Below, in pieces: positions 24,466-32,712 of a stretch of 64,000 nt of DNA. The translations under genes were made by a program, and so were the position numbers. Origin of the DNA: an uncultured Fidelibacterota bacterium (GTDB taxonomy: Bacteria; Fidelibacterota; Marinisomatia; Marinisomatales; Marinisomataceae); assembly GCA_902538565.1 (NCBI GenBank), contig CACBFQ010000002.1, positions 93,908 through 157,907 of the forward strand, in the 5' to 3' direction. Each line of letters starts with the position of its first letter. The stretch's first letter is position 1. Under the pieces are notes generated by a model. It made no database searches. It worked only from the letters and a program-made list of their open reading frames with translations, and was not told the origin of the DNA.

Positions 24466-25179
24466 TTATTTTTCTATAATTTCGCTAATTTTTTTAAAAC
24501 TTCCATTTAATTCCGAAATCATTTTTTCGGTATATGGATTAAAATTTTGAATATCTTCAAATAATTCCCATGTATCGTTACATGTTTGACTGACAAGCTT
24601 ATGCAATGCTTTATAACCTTCTGTATCAATTCTAGTTTCATTTGTTCCAAAATCATCAATTACTCTTCCAACAAAATGAGTTAATCCTTGTGATCTTGCA
24701 GCCATCATGTCATGCTCTTTAGCAGAAATTTCTTCAATTGTAATATTTTGACTTTCAAAATAGTTTTTCCAAAAATCATATCTTTCAAAATTATTTCTTA
24801 CGGATTCCATTGTCATAACCGAACCACTATCTTTTAAGGAATCAGGACCAAATAATGGATGTGTTGCTATAATGTCTGTTTGAGTAGGCAAATTATCTTT
24901 CATCACTCTTTTTGGAAATACTTTTACGGAACAAACATCTATTAAAGTCTTTCCGCTTTCAATTTTATTTGAAATATTAATTATTAGCTCTTCAAAATCT
25001 CTAATAGGAACAGCAATGAAAATAGTATCATTTTTAAGAGCATCTCCTAGTGAAACTTCATTAATTTCTGAATTATTGATTCGATTTTTATCAAATACCT
25101 CAACTTCAAAACCTTTTGAGAGTAGTGCATGAAGCATTGCTCCAAATCTACCAAACCCTATAATGCTAACTTTGTTCAT
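24466..25179 (-). CDS. tyrA: Prephenate/arogenate dehydrogenase, plant-like TyrA
   Basis: 237 residues. The N-terminal Rossmann motif is GFGRFG (about 8-13). The middle carries IDVCSVKVFPK, ATHPLFGPDS, AKEHDMMAARSQGLTHFVGRV and IDTEGYKALHKLV. These blocks resemble plant-type arogenate dehydrogenases (FVDV-SVKEFPK, THPMFGPES, AEHD-AAGSQ-ITHTVGR) more than the HPMAG form of E. coli TyrA. Either substrate, prephenate or arogenate, is possible. No ACT or chorismate-mutase domain is fused. It overlaps pheA by 4 bases and completes tyrosine synthesis up to the transamination step. Confidence 0.88.
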   Translation of the reverse strand: MNKVSIIGFGRFGAMLHALLSKGFEVEVFDKNRINNSEINEVSLGDALKNDTIFIAVPIRDFEELIINISNKIESGKTLIDVCSVKVFPKRVMKDNLPTQTDIIATHPLFGPDSLKDSGSVMTMESVRNNFERYDFWKNYFESQNITIEEISAKEHDMMAARSQGLTHFVGRVIDDFGTNETRIDTEGYKALHKLVSQTCNDTWELFEDIQNFNPYTEKMISELNGSFKKISEIIEK

Positions 25180-25742
25180 GAGTCCAACCTTTTTACAGCC
25201 AAGAATAAAGTTAAATTTCTTTTTAAGTCATGAATATCATTCTCAAGAATGTTAAGTCCATATTTCTTTGCGGAAAATTTACTTGCAATAACTGCTACTT
25301 GTTTCGGCAATCTTCCCTCCGCTAAATCTTGAGCAGCCTTAGCAGTATCATCCTCTTCAACAAGCTTTTTTGACCAGAATTTTTCAGCCAAATAGTCTTT
25401 ACATTGTTTTAATGCTTGTTCGTGTGAATGAATTTCTTCAATATCTCCAACAGAAACACCATCTACTGCTAATAAATTTTGACTGATTTCTATAAAAAAC
25501 ATGTCAATGATTTGACACTGATTTTTTGCTAAAGCTTCTACGCTTTCAATTACTACTCCTCCTTGAGCATTTTCCATAGCAAATATTCCTGTATCAATTG
25601 AATTATTTGATAAACTATCAAGAACGTTCATTGAACTAACAAGATATTTTAATTCAAAATCTTTAATTCCAAATTTTTCACAATATGATTTTGCAGCTTC
25701 TTCGCTAAAACTACCTTCAATTCCTTGAATACCCACTTTCAT
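25176..25742 (-). CDS. pheA: Prephenate (or arogenate) dehydratase without ACT domain
   Basis: 188 residues. VGIQGIEGSFSEEAA at the N-terminus, AMENAQGGVVIESV at about 60-73, SHEQALKQC at about 107-115 and AAQDLAEGRLP match the catalytic half of prephenate dehydratase. The protein ends shortly after NLTLFLAV, so the regulatory ACT domain is missing. The usual TRF motif reads T-L-F here, the conserved threonine being kept. Start ATG 25742 is chosen because GGAGAT lies just upstream and ATGA overlaps the aroQ stop; a longer frame would add a meaningless N-terminus. Makes phenylpyruvate or phenylalanine. Confidence 0.85.
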   Translation of the reverse strand: MKVGIQGIEGSFSEEAAKSYCEKFGIKDFELKYLVSSMNVLDSLSNNSIDTGIFAMENAQGGVVIESVEALAKNQCQIIDMFFIEISQNLLAVDGVSVGDIEEIHSHEQALKQCKDYLAEKFWSKKLVEEDDTAKAAQDLAEGRLPKQVAVIASKFSAKKYGLNILENDIHDLKRNLTLFLAVKRLDS

Positions 25743-26170
25743 TTTTTTATCTCCAAAATATGCTTTATGCCGTTTATATAACTTTGTTTTCCTTCGCCAA
25801 AAAACTGTCCAATACAAACATTTTTAATGACGGAGGTTTTTCTAAAATTTTCTCGTTTATGAATATTTGACAAATGTACTTCAACCGTAGGAATTTGAGT
25901 GCCAACTATGGCATCTCTTAAAGAATATGAATAATGAGTCAGTGCACCAGCATTTAAAATGCAATAGTCTACTTTTCCTCTTTTTGAATGCAAAAAGTCA
26001 ATCATTTCACCTTCTGAATTCGATTGAAAGAATTCAAGTTCAAAATTCTGGCACAATTCATGATTTTGAATCCATGCATTGATCTGATTGAGACTCTCAC
26101 TACCATAAATCTCAGGCTCTCTTTCGCCAAGCAAATTCAGGTTTGGACCATTCACGATAATTAATTTCAT
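25739..26170 (-). CDS. aroQ: 3-dehydroquinate dehydratase, type II
   Basis: 143 residues, the usual size for the dodecameric type II enzyme. It starts with IIVNGPNLNLLGEREPEIYG (about 4-23, including the catalytic tyrosine), followed by FEFFQSNSEGE-like (LEFFQSNSEGEMIDFL), LNAGALTHYSYSLRDAI and VEVHLSNIHKRENFR. Removes water from 3-dehydroquinate. ATGA overlaps with both neighbours show tight translational coupling. Confidence 0.96.
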   Translation of the reverse strand: MKLIIVNGPNLNLLGEREPEIYGSESLNQINAWIQNHELCQNFELEFFQSNSEGEMIDFLHSKRGKVDYCILNAGALTHYSYSLRDAIVGTQIPTVEVHLSNIHKRENFRKTSVIKNVCIGQFFGEGKQSYINGIKHILEIKK

Positions 26171-27234
26171 AACACGCTCAAACTTTCTTTAATTTGATCA
26201 AATGTGATATCTTTGCTGATTCTTGATTTACCAATTTCATCTAATAAGATAAATCTAATTTTTTTCTCTCTAAATTTTTTGTCATTTTTGACAAAATTTA
26301 TAAAAGTCTCTTTATTATCAATATCAAGTTTCGGTAATTCAAATTTAGATAATAATTGAGTGGATATTTCATATTCATCATTAGTTAAATTTCCAAATTT
26401 ATTGGAAAGATATAATGCGCACTTCATACCATAAAAAATTGCTTCTCCATGTAATAAATTTTTGTAATTAGTAAATGATTCAATTGCATGCCCAACAGTA
26501 TGACCAAAATTCAGAATCATTCTTAATTCATTCTCATTTTCATCTTCACTAACAATATCGCTCTTTATTTCACAACATTGGATAATTATTTTCTGTAAAA
26601 CATCTATATCTTTATTTTCAATTTTAATCGCATTAGCAACTAAATAATAAAAAAATTCTTTATCATAAATGAAGCCGTATTTTACAACCTCTGCAAGAGC
26701 AGCTTGCAGTTCTCTATCTGGCAAAGTTGATAAAAAATTGGTATCAATTTCTACAGCTATTGGCTGATATATTCTTCCAACCAAATTTTTACCATCCTTT
26801 AAGTTTATTCCTGTCTTTCCTCCTATTGCAGAATCAACCATTGCAAGTAACGTGGTTGGATATTGAATGTATTTAATTCCTCTCATAAAAATTGATGATG
26901 CAAAGCCCGCAACATCTCCAACTACCCCTCCACCAACTGCAAACACTAATGATGATCTATCAAAATGTTTTTTTGCCATCTCATTTACAATTAAAGAAAT
27001 AGATTCAAACGATTTTGCTTTTTCACCTTGATCAATCAAAAAAATATTTACATTAGGTAAATTAGAAAGCTCGTTTATTTCATCTTTATAATGATTTAGA
27101 ATCTCTTTTTGAGTAATTAACATACATTGTGATTTTGTCGAAGATGCAAACTTTACAACTGAATTTTTGAAACCTTTGATCAAACTGATATTGTAACTAT
27201 TGTTTCCTAAATCAACTTTAATCTTATTGGACAT
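26167..27234 (-). CDS. aroB: 3-dehydroquinate synthase
   Basis: 355 residues. Motifs of the NAD-dependent zinc enzyme are present: DQGEKAKSFES, FAVGGGVVGDVAGFASSIFMRGI, PTTLLAMVDSAIGGKTGIN and the metal-ligand region LRMILNFGHTVGHAIE (about 237-252), then HGEAIFYGM. Converts DAHP to 3-dehydroquinate. Overlaps aroK by 11 bases and aroQ by 4. Confidence 0.97.
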   Translation of the reverse strand: MSNKIKVDLGNNSYNISLIKGFKNSVVKFASSTKSQCMLITQKEILNHYKDEINELSNLPNVNIFLIDQGEKAKSFESISLIVNEMAKKHFDRSSLVFAVGGGVVGDVAGFASSIFMRGIKYIQYPTTLLAMVDSAIGGKTGINLKDGKNLVGRIYQPIAVEIDTNFLSTLPDRELQAALAEVVKYGFIYDKEFFYYLVANAIKIENKDIDVLQKIIIQCCEIKSDIVSEDENENELRMILNFGHTVGHAIESFTNYKNLLHGEAIFYGMKCALYLSNKFGNLTNDEYEISTQLLSKFELPKLDIDNKETFINFVKNDKKFREKKIRFILLDEIGKSRISKDITFDQIKESLSVL

Positions 27235-27736
27235 TAATTATCTCCATTATTTGGTTGCAGTTGTCCTGAATAGTCTGATTATCGGTAATAACCTTACTTT
27301 TGCATAATGCTTCATACTTTTGCTCTCTTTTAAGCATAATTTCTTCAAATACCTCATCTTTATTTTGGACATTTAATAATGGCCTAGAATTATCATCTTT
27401 AAGCCTATCTAGTAAGATATTTTTAGATGTTTTTAAATAAATGCAATGTTTTGAGCTTAACAATTCGTAACTATCTTTGTGTGATACTGCTCCTCCACCA
27501 ACAGCTATAATAGTATTTTCTTTTGAAATATGTTTTTGTAATTCAGCAAATTCTAACTTTCTAAAATTTTCTTCTCCCTTAAAAAATAGCTCATTTATTG
27601 ACATATCAAATGACTTGGTTAGTTCATCATCAATATCAATAAAATTCCATCCTATGCTTAAAGAAAGAGCTTTTGCGGTGGAAGATTTTCCAGAACCCAT
27701 CATTCCGATTAGATATAGTTGACTAGTATTTTCCAC
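27224..27736 (-). CDS. aroK: Shikimate kinase
   Basis: 170 residues. Walker A is GMMGSGKSSTAKAL (about 10-23), the shikimate-binding Asp lies in FIDIDDELT, the conserved Arg in NFRKLEFAEL and the Gly-Gly motif in IIAVGGGAVSH; the lid contains DNSRPLL. Phosphorylates shikimate with ATP. The start is either GTG 27736 or TTG 27745; no ATG is available before the P-loop, so I used the GTG. It lies inside the 3' end of aroC, another case of overlap in this operon. Confidence 0.94.
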   Translation of the reverse strand: MENTSQLYLIGMMGSGKSSTAKALSLSIGWNFIDIDDELTKSFDMSINELFFKGEENFRKLEFAELQKHISKENTIIAVGGGAVSHKDSYELLSSKHCIYLKTSKNILLDRLKDDNSRPLLNVQNKDEVFEEIMLKREQKYEALCKSKVITDNQTIQDNCNQIMEIINVQ

Positions 27737-28883
27737 TGCTTTCAATGTGTTTTTTTAATTGCTTAATACTATCTCCACCGAACTTTTCAAGTAATGCATC
27801 CGCAAGGACAATGGCCAACATACTTTCCCCAATGATTGATGCCGCAGGAACTGCACAAGAATCTGTTCTTTCTTTATGCGCAAGCTTGGGCTCCATAGTA
27901 TTTAAATCTATCGATCTTAAGGGCTTTATGAGCGTTGAAATAGGTTTCATGCTCACCTTTACATGAATTGGTTGAGCATTGCTCATTCCACCTTCAATAC
28001 CTCCAGCATTATTTCTTGAACGAGCGATTTTGTCATTTTCAAATAATATTTCATCATGAAGTTCGCTTCCAAATGCCGCAGATGAAGCAAAACCGGCTCC
28101 AACTTCCACGCCTTTAAAAGCATTCACGGACATCATTGCTTGGGAAATTCTGGCTTGAAGCTTTCCATCAGCATTGATATAGCTTCCTAAACCATAAGGC
28201 ATTCCTTTGGCAATTACCTCAAAAGAACCTCCAACTGAATCACCATTACTTTTCGCTTGATCAATAACGTTAATCATTTTTTCTTCTGCATCTTTATTTA
28301 AACATCTTACTGAGGATTTATCAGCTAAATCGTTTAATTGAGACATAGTTAAAGAATGGTCAACTTCTTTATTATCAACAACATCATGAATTTGATATAC
28401 TCTACTACCAATGGTTATTCCTACTTCATCTAATAGTTTTCTGCAAATAGCACCAATAGCAACTCTCATTGCAGTTTCTCTTGCTGAAGATCGTTCTAAA
28501 ACATTTCTAATATCATCAAAATCATATTTCATCATACCTGCTAAATCTGCATGTCCAGGTCGAGGCATTGTTACCTTTTTATGTTCTTTTTTAGGTTTAC
28601 CTACTGCCATTCTATCTTCCCAGTTTACCCAATCTAAATTTTTAATGATTAGGGATATTGGAGATCCGAGTGTGCGTTCATGTCGCACTCCTGAAAAAAT
28701 TTCTGCAAAATCTTTTTCAATTTGCATTCTTTTTCCTCTGCCATGACCTTGCATTCTTCTTAAAAGATCAACCGCAATATATTCTTCAGTAAGCTGAAGA
28801 CCAGCAGGTATTCCTTCAATGATACCTATTAACCCTTTTCCATGCGATTCACCAGCGGTCATATATGATATTTTTTTTAACAT
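27723..28883 (-). CDS. aroC: Chorismate synthase
   Basis: 386 residues. TAGESHGKGLIGIIEGIPAG near the N-terminus, RRMQGHGRGKRMQIEKD, MPRPGHADLAGMMKYDFDDIRNVLERSSARETAMRVA and the late segment NNAGGIEGGMSNAQPI are diagnostic. The RERTDSCAVPA-like segment (HKERTDSCAVPAASI) is intact. FMN-dependent removal of phosphate from EPSP gives chorismate, the branch point for the trp genes and for chorismate mutase in this same cluster. Confidence 0.98.
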   Translation of the reverse strand: MLKKISYMTAGESHGKGLIGIIEGIPAGLQLTEEYIAVDLLRRMQGHGRGKRMQIEKDFAEIFSGVRHERTLGSPISLIIKNLDWVNWEDRMAVGKPKKEHKKVTMPRPGHADLAGMMKYDFDDIRNVLERSSARETAMRVAIGAICRKLLDEVGITIGSRVYQIHDVVDNKEVDHSLTMSQLNDLADKSSVRCLNKDAEEKMINVIDQAKSNGDSVGGSFEVIAKGMPYGLGSYINADGKLQARISQAMMSVNAFKGVEVGAGFASSAAFGSELHDEILFENDKIARSRNNAGGIEGGMSNAQPIHVKVSMKPISTLIKPLRSIDLNTMEPKLAHKERTDSCAVPAASIIGESMLAIVLADALLEKFGGDSIKQLKKHIESSGKY

Positions 28884-29695
28884 TTTATGTTCTCCAATTG
28901 TTTTCTCAAGGACTCAATTTGTGAATCCAAATTATAGTTAGTTTCTCTCCAAATTTCAATAGACTTCAAAGCTTGAAAAATAAACATATCAAGCCCATTA
29001 ATCTTTTTGGAGCATTTATCAAATTTTTTTAAAAATAAAGTTTCTTTAGAAGTATAAATAAGATCAATTAATACTGTATGATCATGGATAGGAATATCAA
29101 AAAAATTGTCACTGTCTTCCTTATACATTCCTATTGGAGTTGTATTAATTGCAATATCATAACTAGCATGATTAGAATTAAATAGTTCTATATTGTTGAA
29201 ACCAAGGGTATGAGCAAAATTTTGAAGATTGTAAGCATTATCGATAGATCTGTTTTTTATAATAATCCTACCAATTCCCTTATCAATTAAGCATTTAACT
29301 ACAGTTTTTGCTGATGATCCTGCCCCAAGGACAACACAGCTATTGCCCTCAATAACTATACCATTTTCATTTAACAGCATATCAAATCCATACTTATCAG
29401 TATTAAATCCACAAATCATATTATTTGATTTTGATATACAGTTCACATTATCTAAGATTTTTGCTTCATTGTCAATAGCATCCAAAAACTTTACTACTCT
29501 ACTTTTGAATGGTATCGTAACATTAATACCATTAAATAAACCAAAATCATTATTGAAAAAATCATCAAGCTGATCATTCTCTAAATGAATTTTTTCAAAA
29601 GAACAGTTCAAAATATTTAATCTTTCATAAAGAATTTCATGAAGCTGAGGGCTTAAACTTTTATCAATTGGGTTTCCTATCACTGCAAATTTCAT
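28877..29695 (-). CDS. aroE: Shikimate dehydrogenase
   Basis: 272 residues. VIGNPIDKSLSPQLHEILY (about 4-22) holds the shikimate-binding Ser pair, NVTIPFKSRVVKFLD the catalytic lysine, and FNTDKYGFDMLL the catalytic Asp. The nucleotide motif is VLGAGSSAKTV. The C-terminus has INTTPIGMY and GLDMFIFQALKSIEIW. Reduces 3-dehydroshikimate with NADPH. Overlaps aroC by 7 bases and aroA by 4. Confidence 0.95.
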   Translation of the reverse strand: MKFAVIGNPIDKSLSPQLHEILYERLNILNCSFEKIHLENDQLDDFFNNDFGLFNGINVTIPFKSRVVKFLDAIDNEAKILDNVNCISKSNNMICGFNTDKYGFDMLLNENGIVIEGNSCVVLGAGSSAKTVVKCLIDKGIGRIIIKNRSIDNAYNLQNFAHTLGFNNIELFNSNHASYDIAINTTPIGMYKEDSDNFFDIPIHDHTVLIDLIYTSKETLFLKKFDKCSKKINGLDMFIFQALKSIEIWRETNYNLDSQIESLRKQLENIKC

Positions 29696-30942
29696 TTGGT
29701 TACCTCGCTAAGATAATTGAAGAAATTTGGTAATGAAATATCAACGCATTGTGTATTATCAAGCTCATATTTTTCAAAAGAAGTAAGGCTAAAAATTGTG
29801 AATGCCATAGCAATCCTATGATCATCAAAGGTAGTTATTTTTGGCATTCTTTTTACCTTACCTCCCTCAACAAATAAGTCATTGTTTTTTTCATATGCCT
29901 TGATTCCAAATGCTTTTAGATTATGTATAATTGCGCTCAATCTATCACATTCTTTATATTTTAACTCTTCTACATTTTTAAAAACTGTTGTGCCCTTTGC
30001 AAATGCAGCTACAACTGCTAATATTGGCACTTCATCTATAATTGATGGTATAGTTTCTGATTCAATTTCTATTGCTTTAAGATTAGATGCGCTTACAGTT
30101 AAATCCCCTACCTTTTCACCATTATGAACTGACTCATTTGATTTTGTTATTAAACAATTCATTTTATTTAAAACTTCAACAAATCCAATTCTTGACTCGT
30201 TAAGTAATACATTGGTCAGCTTTAAATTTGAATTATTATTAATAACTGCCAAAGCAACAAAAAAGGCTGCTGAGGATGGATCAGAGGGTACAGAAATATC
30301 AATTGACTTTAACTTGAATTTGAGTGGATGAACTATAATTTTACTTCCTTCATTTTCAATTGATGCTCCCATATTCTTTAACATAATTTCTGAATGATTT
30401 CTTGTCTGAATAATCTCATTAATACTTGATACATTATTTCCACCTAAAGCTGAAAAAAGTATACTTGATTTCACCTGTGCACTTGCAACTTTCATATCAT
30501 AATCTATAGCGCTAATACCTTTAGAAGCATCTATTGATAAGGGTAATAATCCATCATTAGAGGAAATTTTACATCCCATTGCTGTTAAAGGCGTAATTAT
30601 TCGCTTCATTGGTCTTTTTGATAAGGATTCATCTCCTATCAATGAAAATGTTAATTTTTGGGAAGCTAATAGTCCTGCAACCAGTCTAGTAGTAGTTCCT
30701 GAATTACCACAATCAAGATTATTTGATGGAGAATGAAGTTCTTTTCCATTAATTACTATTTCATTTTCTCTTTCTTGTATTGAAGCTCCACAATCTTTCA
30801 AAATATTAATTGTTGACTGCAGATCAGCTCCATCATTTAAATTTCTAACATAACTAACTCCCTCAGCTATGGCTGAAAGCATAATTGCTCTATGAGAAAT
30901 AGATTTATCTCCTGGAAGTTGCAATGTTCCTTGAACTAGCAT
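29692..30942 (-). CDS. aroA: EPSP synthase (3-phosphoshikimate 1-carboxyvinyltransferase)
   Basis: 416 residues, two-domain inside-out barrel. LPGDKSISHRAIMLSAIA at the N-terminus, LDCGNSGTTTRLVAGLL at about 76-92, the SKRPMKRIITPL block, SVPSDPSSAAFFVALA and the ending TFDDHRIAMAFTIFSL are all family signatures. Joins shikimate-3-phosphate and PEP. It begins directly after the DAHP synthase stop (TAA-ATG) and overlaps aroE. Confidence 0.97.
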   Translation of the reverse strand: MLVQGTLQLPGDKSISHRAIMLSAIAEGVSYVRNLNDGADLQSTINILKDCGASIQERENEIVINGKELHSPSNNLDCGNSGTTTRLVAGLLASQKLTFSLIGDESLSKRPMKRIITPLTAMGCKISSNDGLLPLSIDASKGISAIDYDMKVASAQVKSSILFSALGGNNVSSINEIIQTRNHSEIMLKNMGASIENEGSKIIVHPLKFKLKSIDISVPSDPSSAAFFVALAVINNNSNLKLTNVLLNESRIGFVEVLNKMNCLITKSNESVHNGEKVGDLTVSASNLKAIEIESETIPSIIDEVPILAVVAAFAKGTTVFKNVEELKYKECDRLSAIIHNLKAFGIKAYEKNNDLFVEGGKVKRMPKITTFDDHRIAMAFTIFSLTSFEKYELDNTQCVDISLPNFFNYLSEVTK

Positions 30943-32283
30943 TTATCTTTGCAGCTCCTCCGCAATGTTGAAAGAGAGTTCTAGCGCTTGATTAGCATTC
31001 AATCTTGGATCGCAATGCGTATGATATCTTGAATTTAAATCCTCATCGCTCAGTTTATAAATCCCTCCTGTACACTCAGTAACATTTTGTCCGGTCATTT
31101 CTAGGTGTATTCCACCCAAATGACATCCTTTATGCTTTAGAATCTGTATTGCCTCTGAAGTTTCGTTTAATAAAGAACTAAAATCTCTAGTTTTTAGTCC
31201 TGAGGAAGATTTTATTGTATTACCATGCATTGGGTCTGATACCCATAAAACTTTTTTTCCATTTTTTATTATTTCATTAATTAATCCTGGAAGATATTTA
31301 CGGACTTTGTTTTTACCATATCTAAAGATCAAAGAAATTTTTCCAGGCTCATTATCTGGATTAATTTTATCAATTATTTTAATGAGCTCTTTAGTATCTA
31401 AACTTGGTCCACACTTAATACCAATAGGATTATTAATTCCAGAACAATATTCAACATGAGCACTATCTACGAATCTAGTCCTATCGCCAATCCAAACCAT
31501 GTGCGATGAAGTAGCAAAAGTTTTACCAGAAATTGAATCTGTTCTTGTAAGTGCAGATTCAAATGGTAAATGCAATGCTTCATGACTAGTATAAAAATCT
31601 ACTGAATTTAGATAGTCTACAGAGGAAATATTTACACCAATAGCCTCAATGAAATCAAGATATTCATTTATTTGGTTTGCTATTTTTTCATATTTTTTTC
31701 CCTCGGGTGTAGCTTTTACAAAACCCATATTCCAGGAATTTACTTTTCTTAAATTTGCAAATCCGCCTTGTGCAAAAGATCTAATAAGATTAAGTGTAGA
31801 TGCTGATTGTGAATAAGCTCTCAAAAGTCTTGAAGGGTTTGGTTCTCTCTTTTGTTCAGAAAATTCAATGCTATTTATTGAATCTCCAAAATAACTTGGT
31901 AATGTTTTATCATTAACTGTTTCAAAATCAGATGATCTAGGTTTAGCAAATTGACCAGCAATTCTTCCTACTTTAATTACTGGTACCTTCATTTTTGCGG
32001 TAAAAATGGCACTCATTTGCAAAATCACTCTAAATGTATCTCTTATGCTATTAGCATTAAATTCCTTAAAACTTTCAGCACAATCACCACCCTGAATTAA
32101 AAAAGCTTTACCTTCAACAGCTAAAGCAAGCTTTTCTTTTAGACTGTTACACTCACCGGCAAAAACCAATGGTGGAAATTTTTCAATTTTCTTTAAAGCT
32201 TTTTTTAAAGCATCTTTATCCTTGTATTCGGGAATATGTTTAACAGTAAAATTTTCCCAAGAATTTTTAGTCCACTTACTCAT
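30943..32283 (-). CDS. DAHP synthase, class II (plant-type)
   Basis: 446 residues. Class II motifs are plain: KFPPLVFAGE (about 32-41), AFLIQGGDCAESF, KVPVIKVGRIAGQFAKPRSS, WIGDRTRFVDSAHVEYCSGINNPIGIKCGP and VLWVSDPMHGNT. Class II enzymes occur in plants and many bacteria and are unrelated in sequence to E. coli AroFGH. First committed step of the pathway. It starts within ATGA of the chorismate mutase gene, so the two enzymes at the entry and at the branch point are made together. No extra regulatory N-terminal domain of the mycobacterial kind is obvious. Confidence 0.95.
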   Translation of the reverse strand: MSKWTKNSWENFTVKHIPEYKDKDALKKALKKIEKFPPLVFAGECNSLKEKLALAVEGKAFLIQGGDCAESFKEFNANSIRDTFRVILQMSAIFTAKMKVPVIKVGRIAGQFAKPRSSDFETVNDKTLPSYFGDSINSIEFSEQKREPNPSRLLRAYSQSASTLNLIRSFAQGGFANLRKVNSWNMGFVKATPEGKKYEKIANQINEYLDFIEAIGVNISSVDYLNSVDFYTSHEALHLPFESALTRTDSISGKTFATSSHMVWIGDRTRFVDSAHVEYCSGINNPIGIKCGPSLDTKELIKIIDKINPDNEPGKISLIFRYGKNKVRKYLPGLINEIIKNGKKVLWVSDPMHGNTIKSSSGLKTRDFSSLLNETSEAIQILKHKGCHLGGIHLEMTGQNVTECTGGIYKLSDEDLNSRYHTHCDPRLNANQALELSFNIAEELQR

Positions 32284-32543
32284 AATTCATTCCCTTCAAT
32301 TTTTTTAGAAGCAGAAATTACACTAAGATATATTTCTTTTAAATATTTTGCCTCTTTTTCAGAAAATCTTGCATCTATTCTAGCATAAATTGAATTTTCT
32401 CGTTTTGAATCTTCAATTGGTATATTATTTTTAGATTTTACTTCACCAATCTTCATGACAGGATCTAGCCTTTTAACTAAAAGGTCAAAAATCATATTAT
32501 CAATATTATCAATATTTTTTCTTTCATCATTAATTTCCAACAT
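32280..32543 (-). CDS. Chorismate mutase, AroQ class
   Basis: 87 residues, a single helical CM_2 domain: LEINDERKNIDNIDNMIFDLLVKR, MKIGEVKSKNNIP (the catalytic Lys/Arg region) and RENSIYARI. ATG 32543 is fixed by a GGAGG four bases upstream; the frame could extend to 32570, but that part is the terminator hairpin of the leader. First structural gene of the Phe/Tyr-shikimate operon, immediately behind the attenuator. Converts chorismate to prephenate. Confidence 0.92.
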   Translation of the reverse strand: MLEINDERKNIDNIDNMIFDLLVKRLDPVMKIGEVKSKNNIPIEDSKRENSIYARIDARFSEKEAKYLKEIYLSVISASKKIEGNEL

Positions 32544-32552
32544 AATTCCTCC

Positions 32553-32585
32553 AAAAAAAAACCCTAACAATTTTTGTTAGGGTTT
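32553..32585 (-). terminator. Attenuator terminator before chorismate mutase gene
   Basis: On the minus strand: AAACCCTAACAA, loop AAA, TTGTTAGGGTTT (12-bp stem, 32559-32585), then a run of T (32553-32558) that touches the GGAGG ribosome site of the chorismate mutase gene. A textbook intrinsic terminator, placed 26 bases after the leader stop codon. Confidence 0.9.
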
Positions 32586-32630
32586 CTATAGTTTGTGATA
32601 TAATTATTCTATCAGGCGCCTATAGTCCCC
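32580..32630 (-). promoter_or_regulatory. Antiterminator pairing region of the Phe/Tyr leader
   Basis: GGGGACTATAG (32630 to 32620) lies just after the Tyr/Phe codons. CTATAGAAACCC (32591 to 32580) contains the 5' arm of the terminator. They can pair as CTATAG with CTATAG plus GGG with CCC around a small internal loop, and this would break the terminator. A ribosome waiting on the Tyr/Phe codons would leave the first segment free. One finishing at the stop codon would cover it. Confidence 0.7.
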
Positions 32631-32671
32631 TTGCATCTAAAATAGAAATAATAGTAGTTAAAATTTTTCAT
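32612..32671 (-). CDS. Phe/Tyr leader peptide (attenuation)
   Basis: A 19-codon reading frame, ATG to TGA: MKNFNYYYFYFRCKGTIGA. Seven of the residues at positions 4-11 are Phe or Tyr, far from chance. It precedes, on the same strand, an antiterminator/terminator pair and then the operon of chorismate mutase, DAHP synthase, the shikimate genes, pheA and tyrA. This is the classical layout of ribosome-mediated attenuation as in E. coli pheA or pheST. A strong ribosome site is not visible. It starts 41 bases after the trpA stop. Its overall form copies the Trp leader at 39154. Confidence 0.85.
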   Translation of the reverse strand: MKNFNYYYFYFRCKGTIGA

Positions 32672-32712
32672 CAAAACATTTTAGTGATAAAAATCTACAT
32701 GAGAAACAAAAA

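Noticed and set aside
25743..25817. N-terminal extension of PheA
   Set aside because: It is the 3' end of aroQ in another frame; GGAGAT and the ATGA overlap point to ATG 25742.
32543..32570. N-terminal extension of chorismate mutase
   Set aside because: The extra residues are coded by the terminator and ribosome-site DNA; GGAGG fixes the start at 32543.
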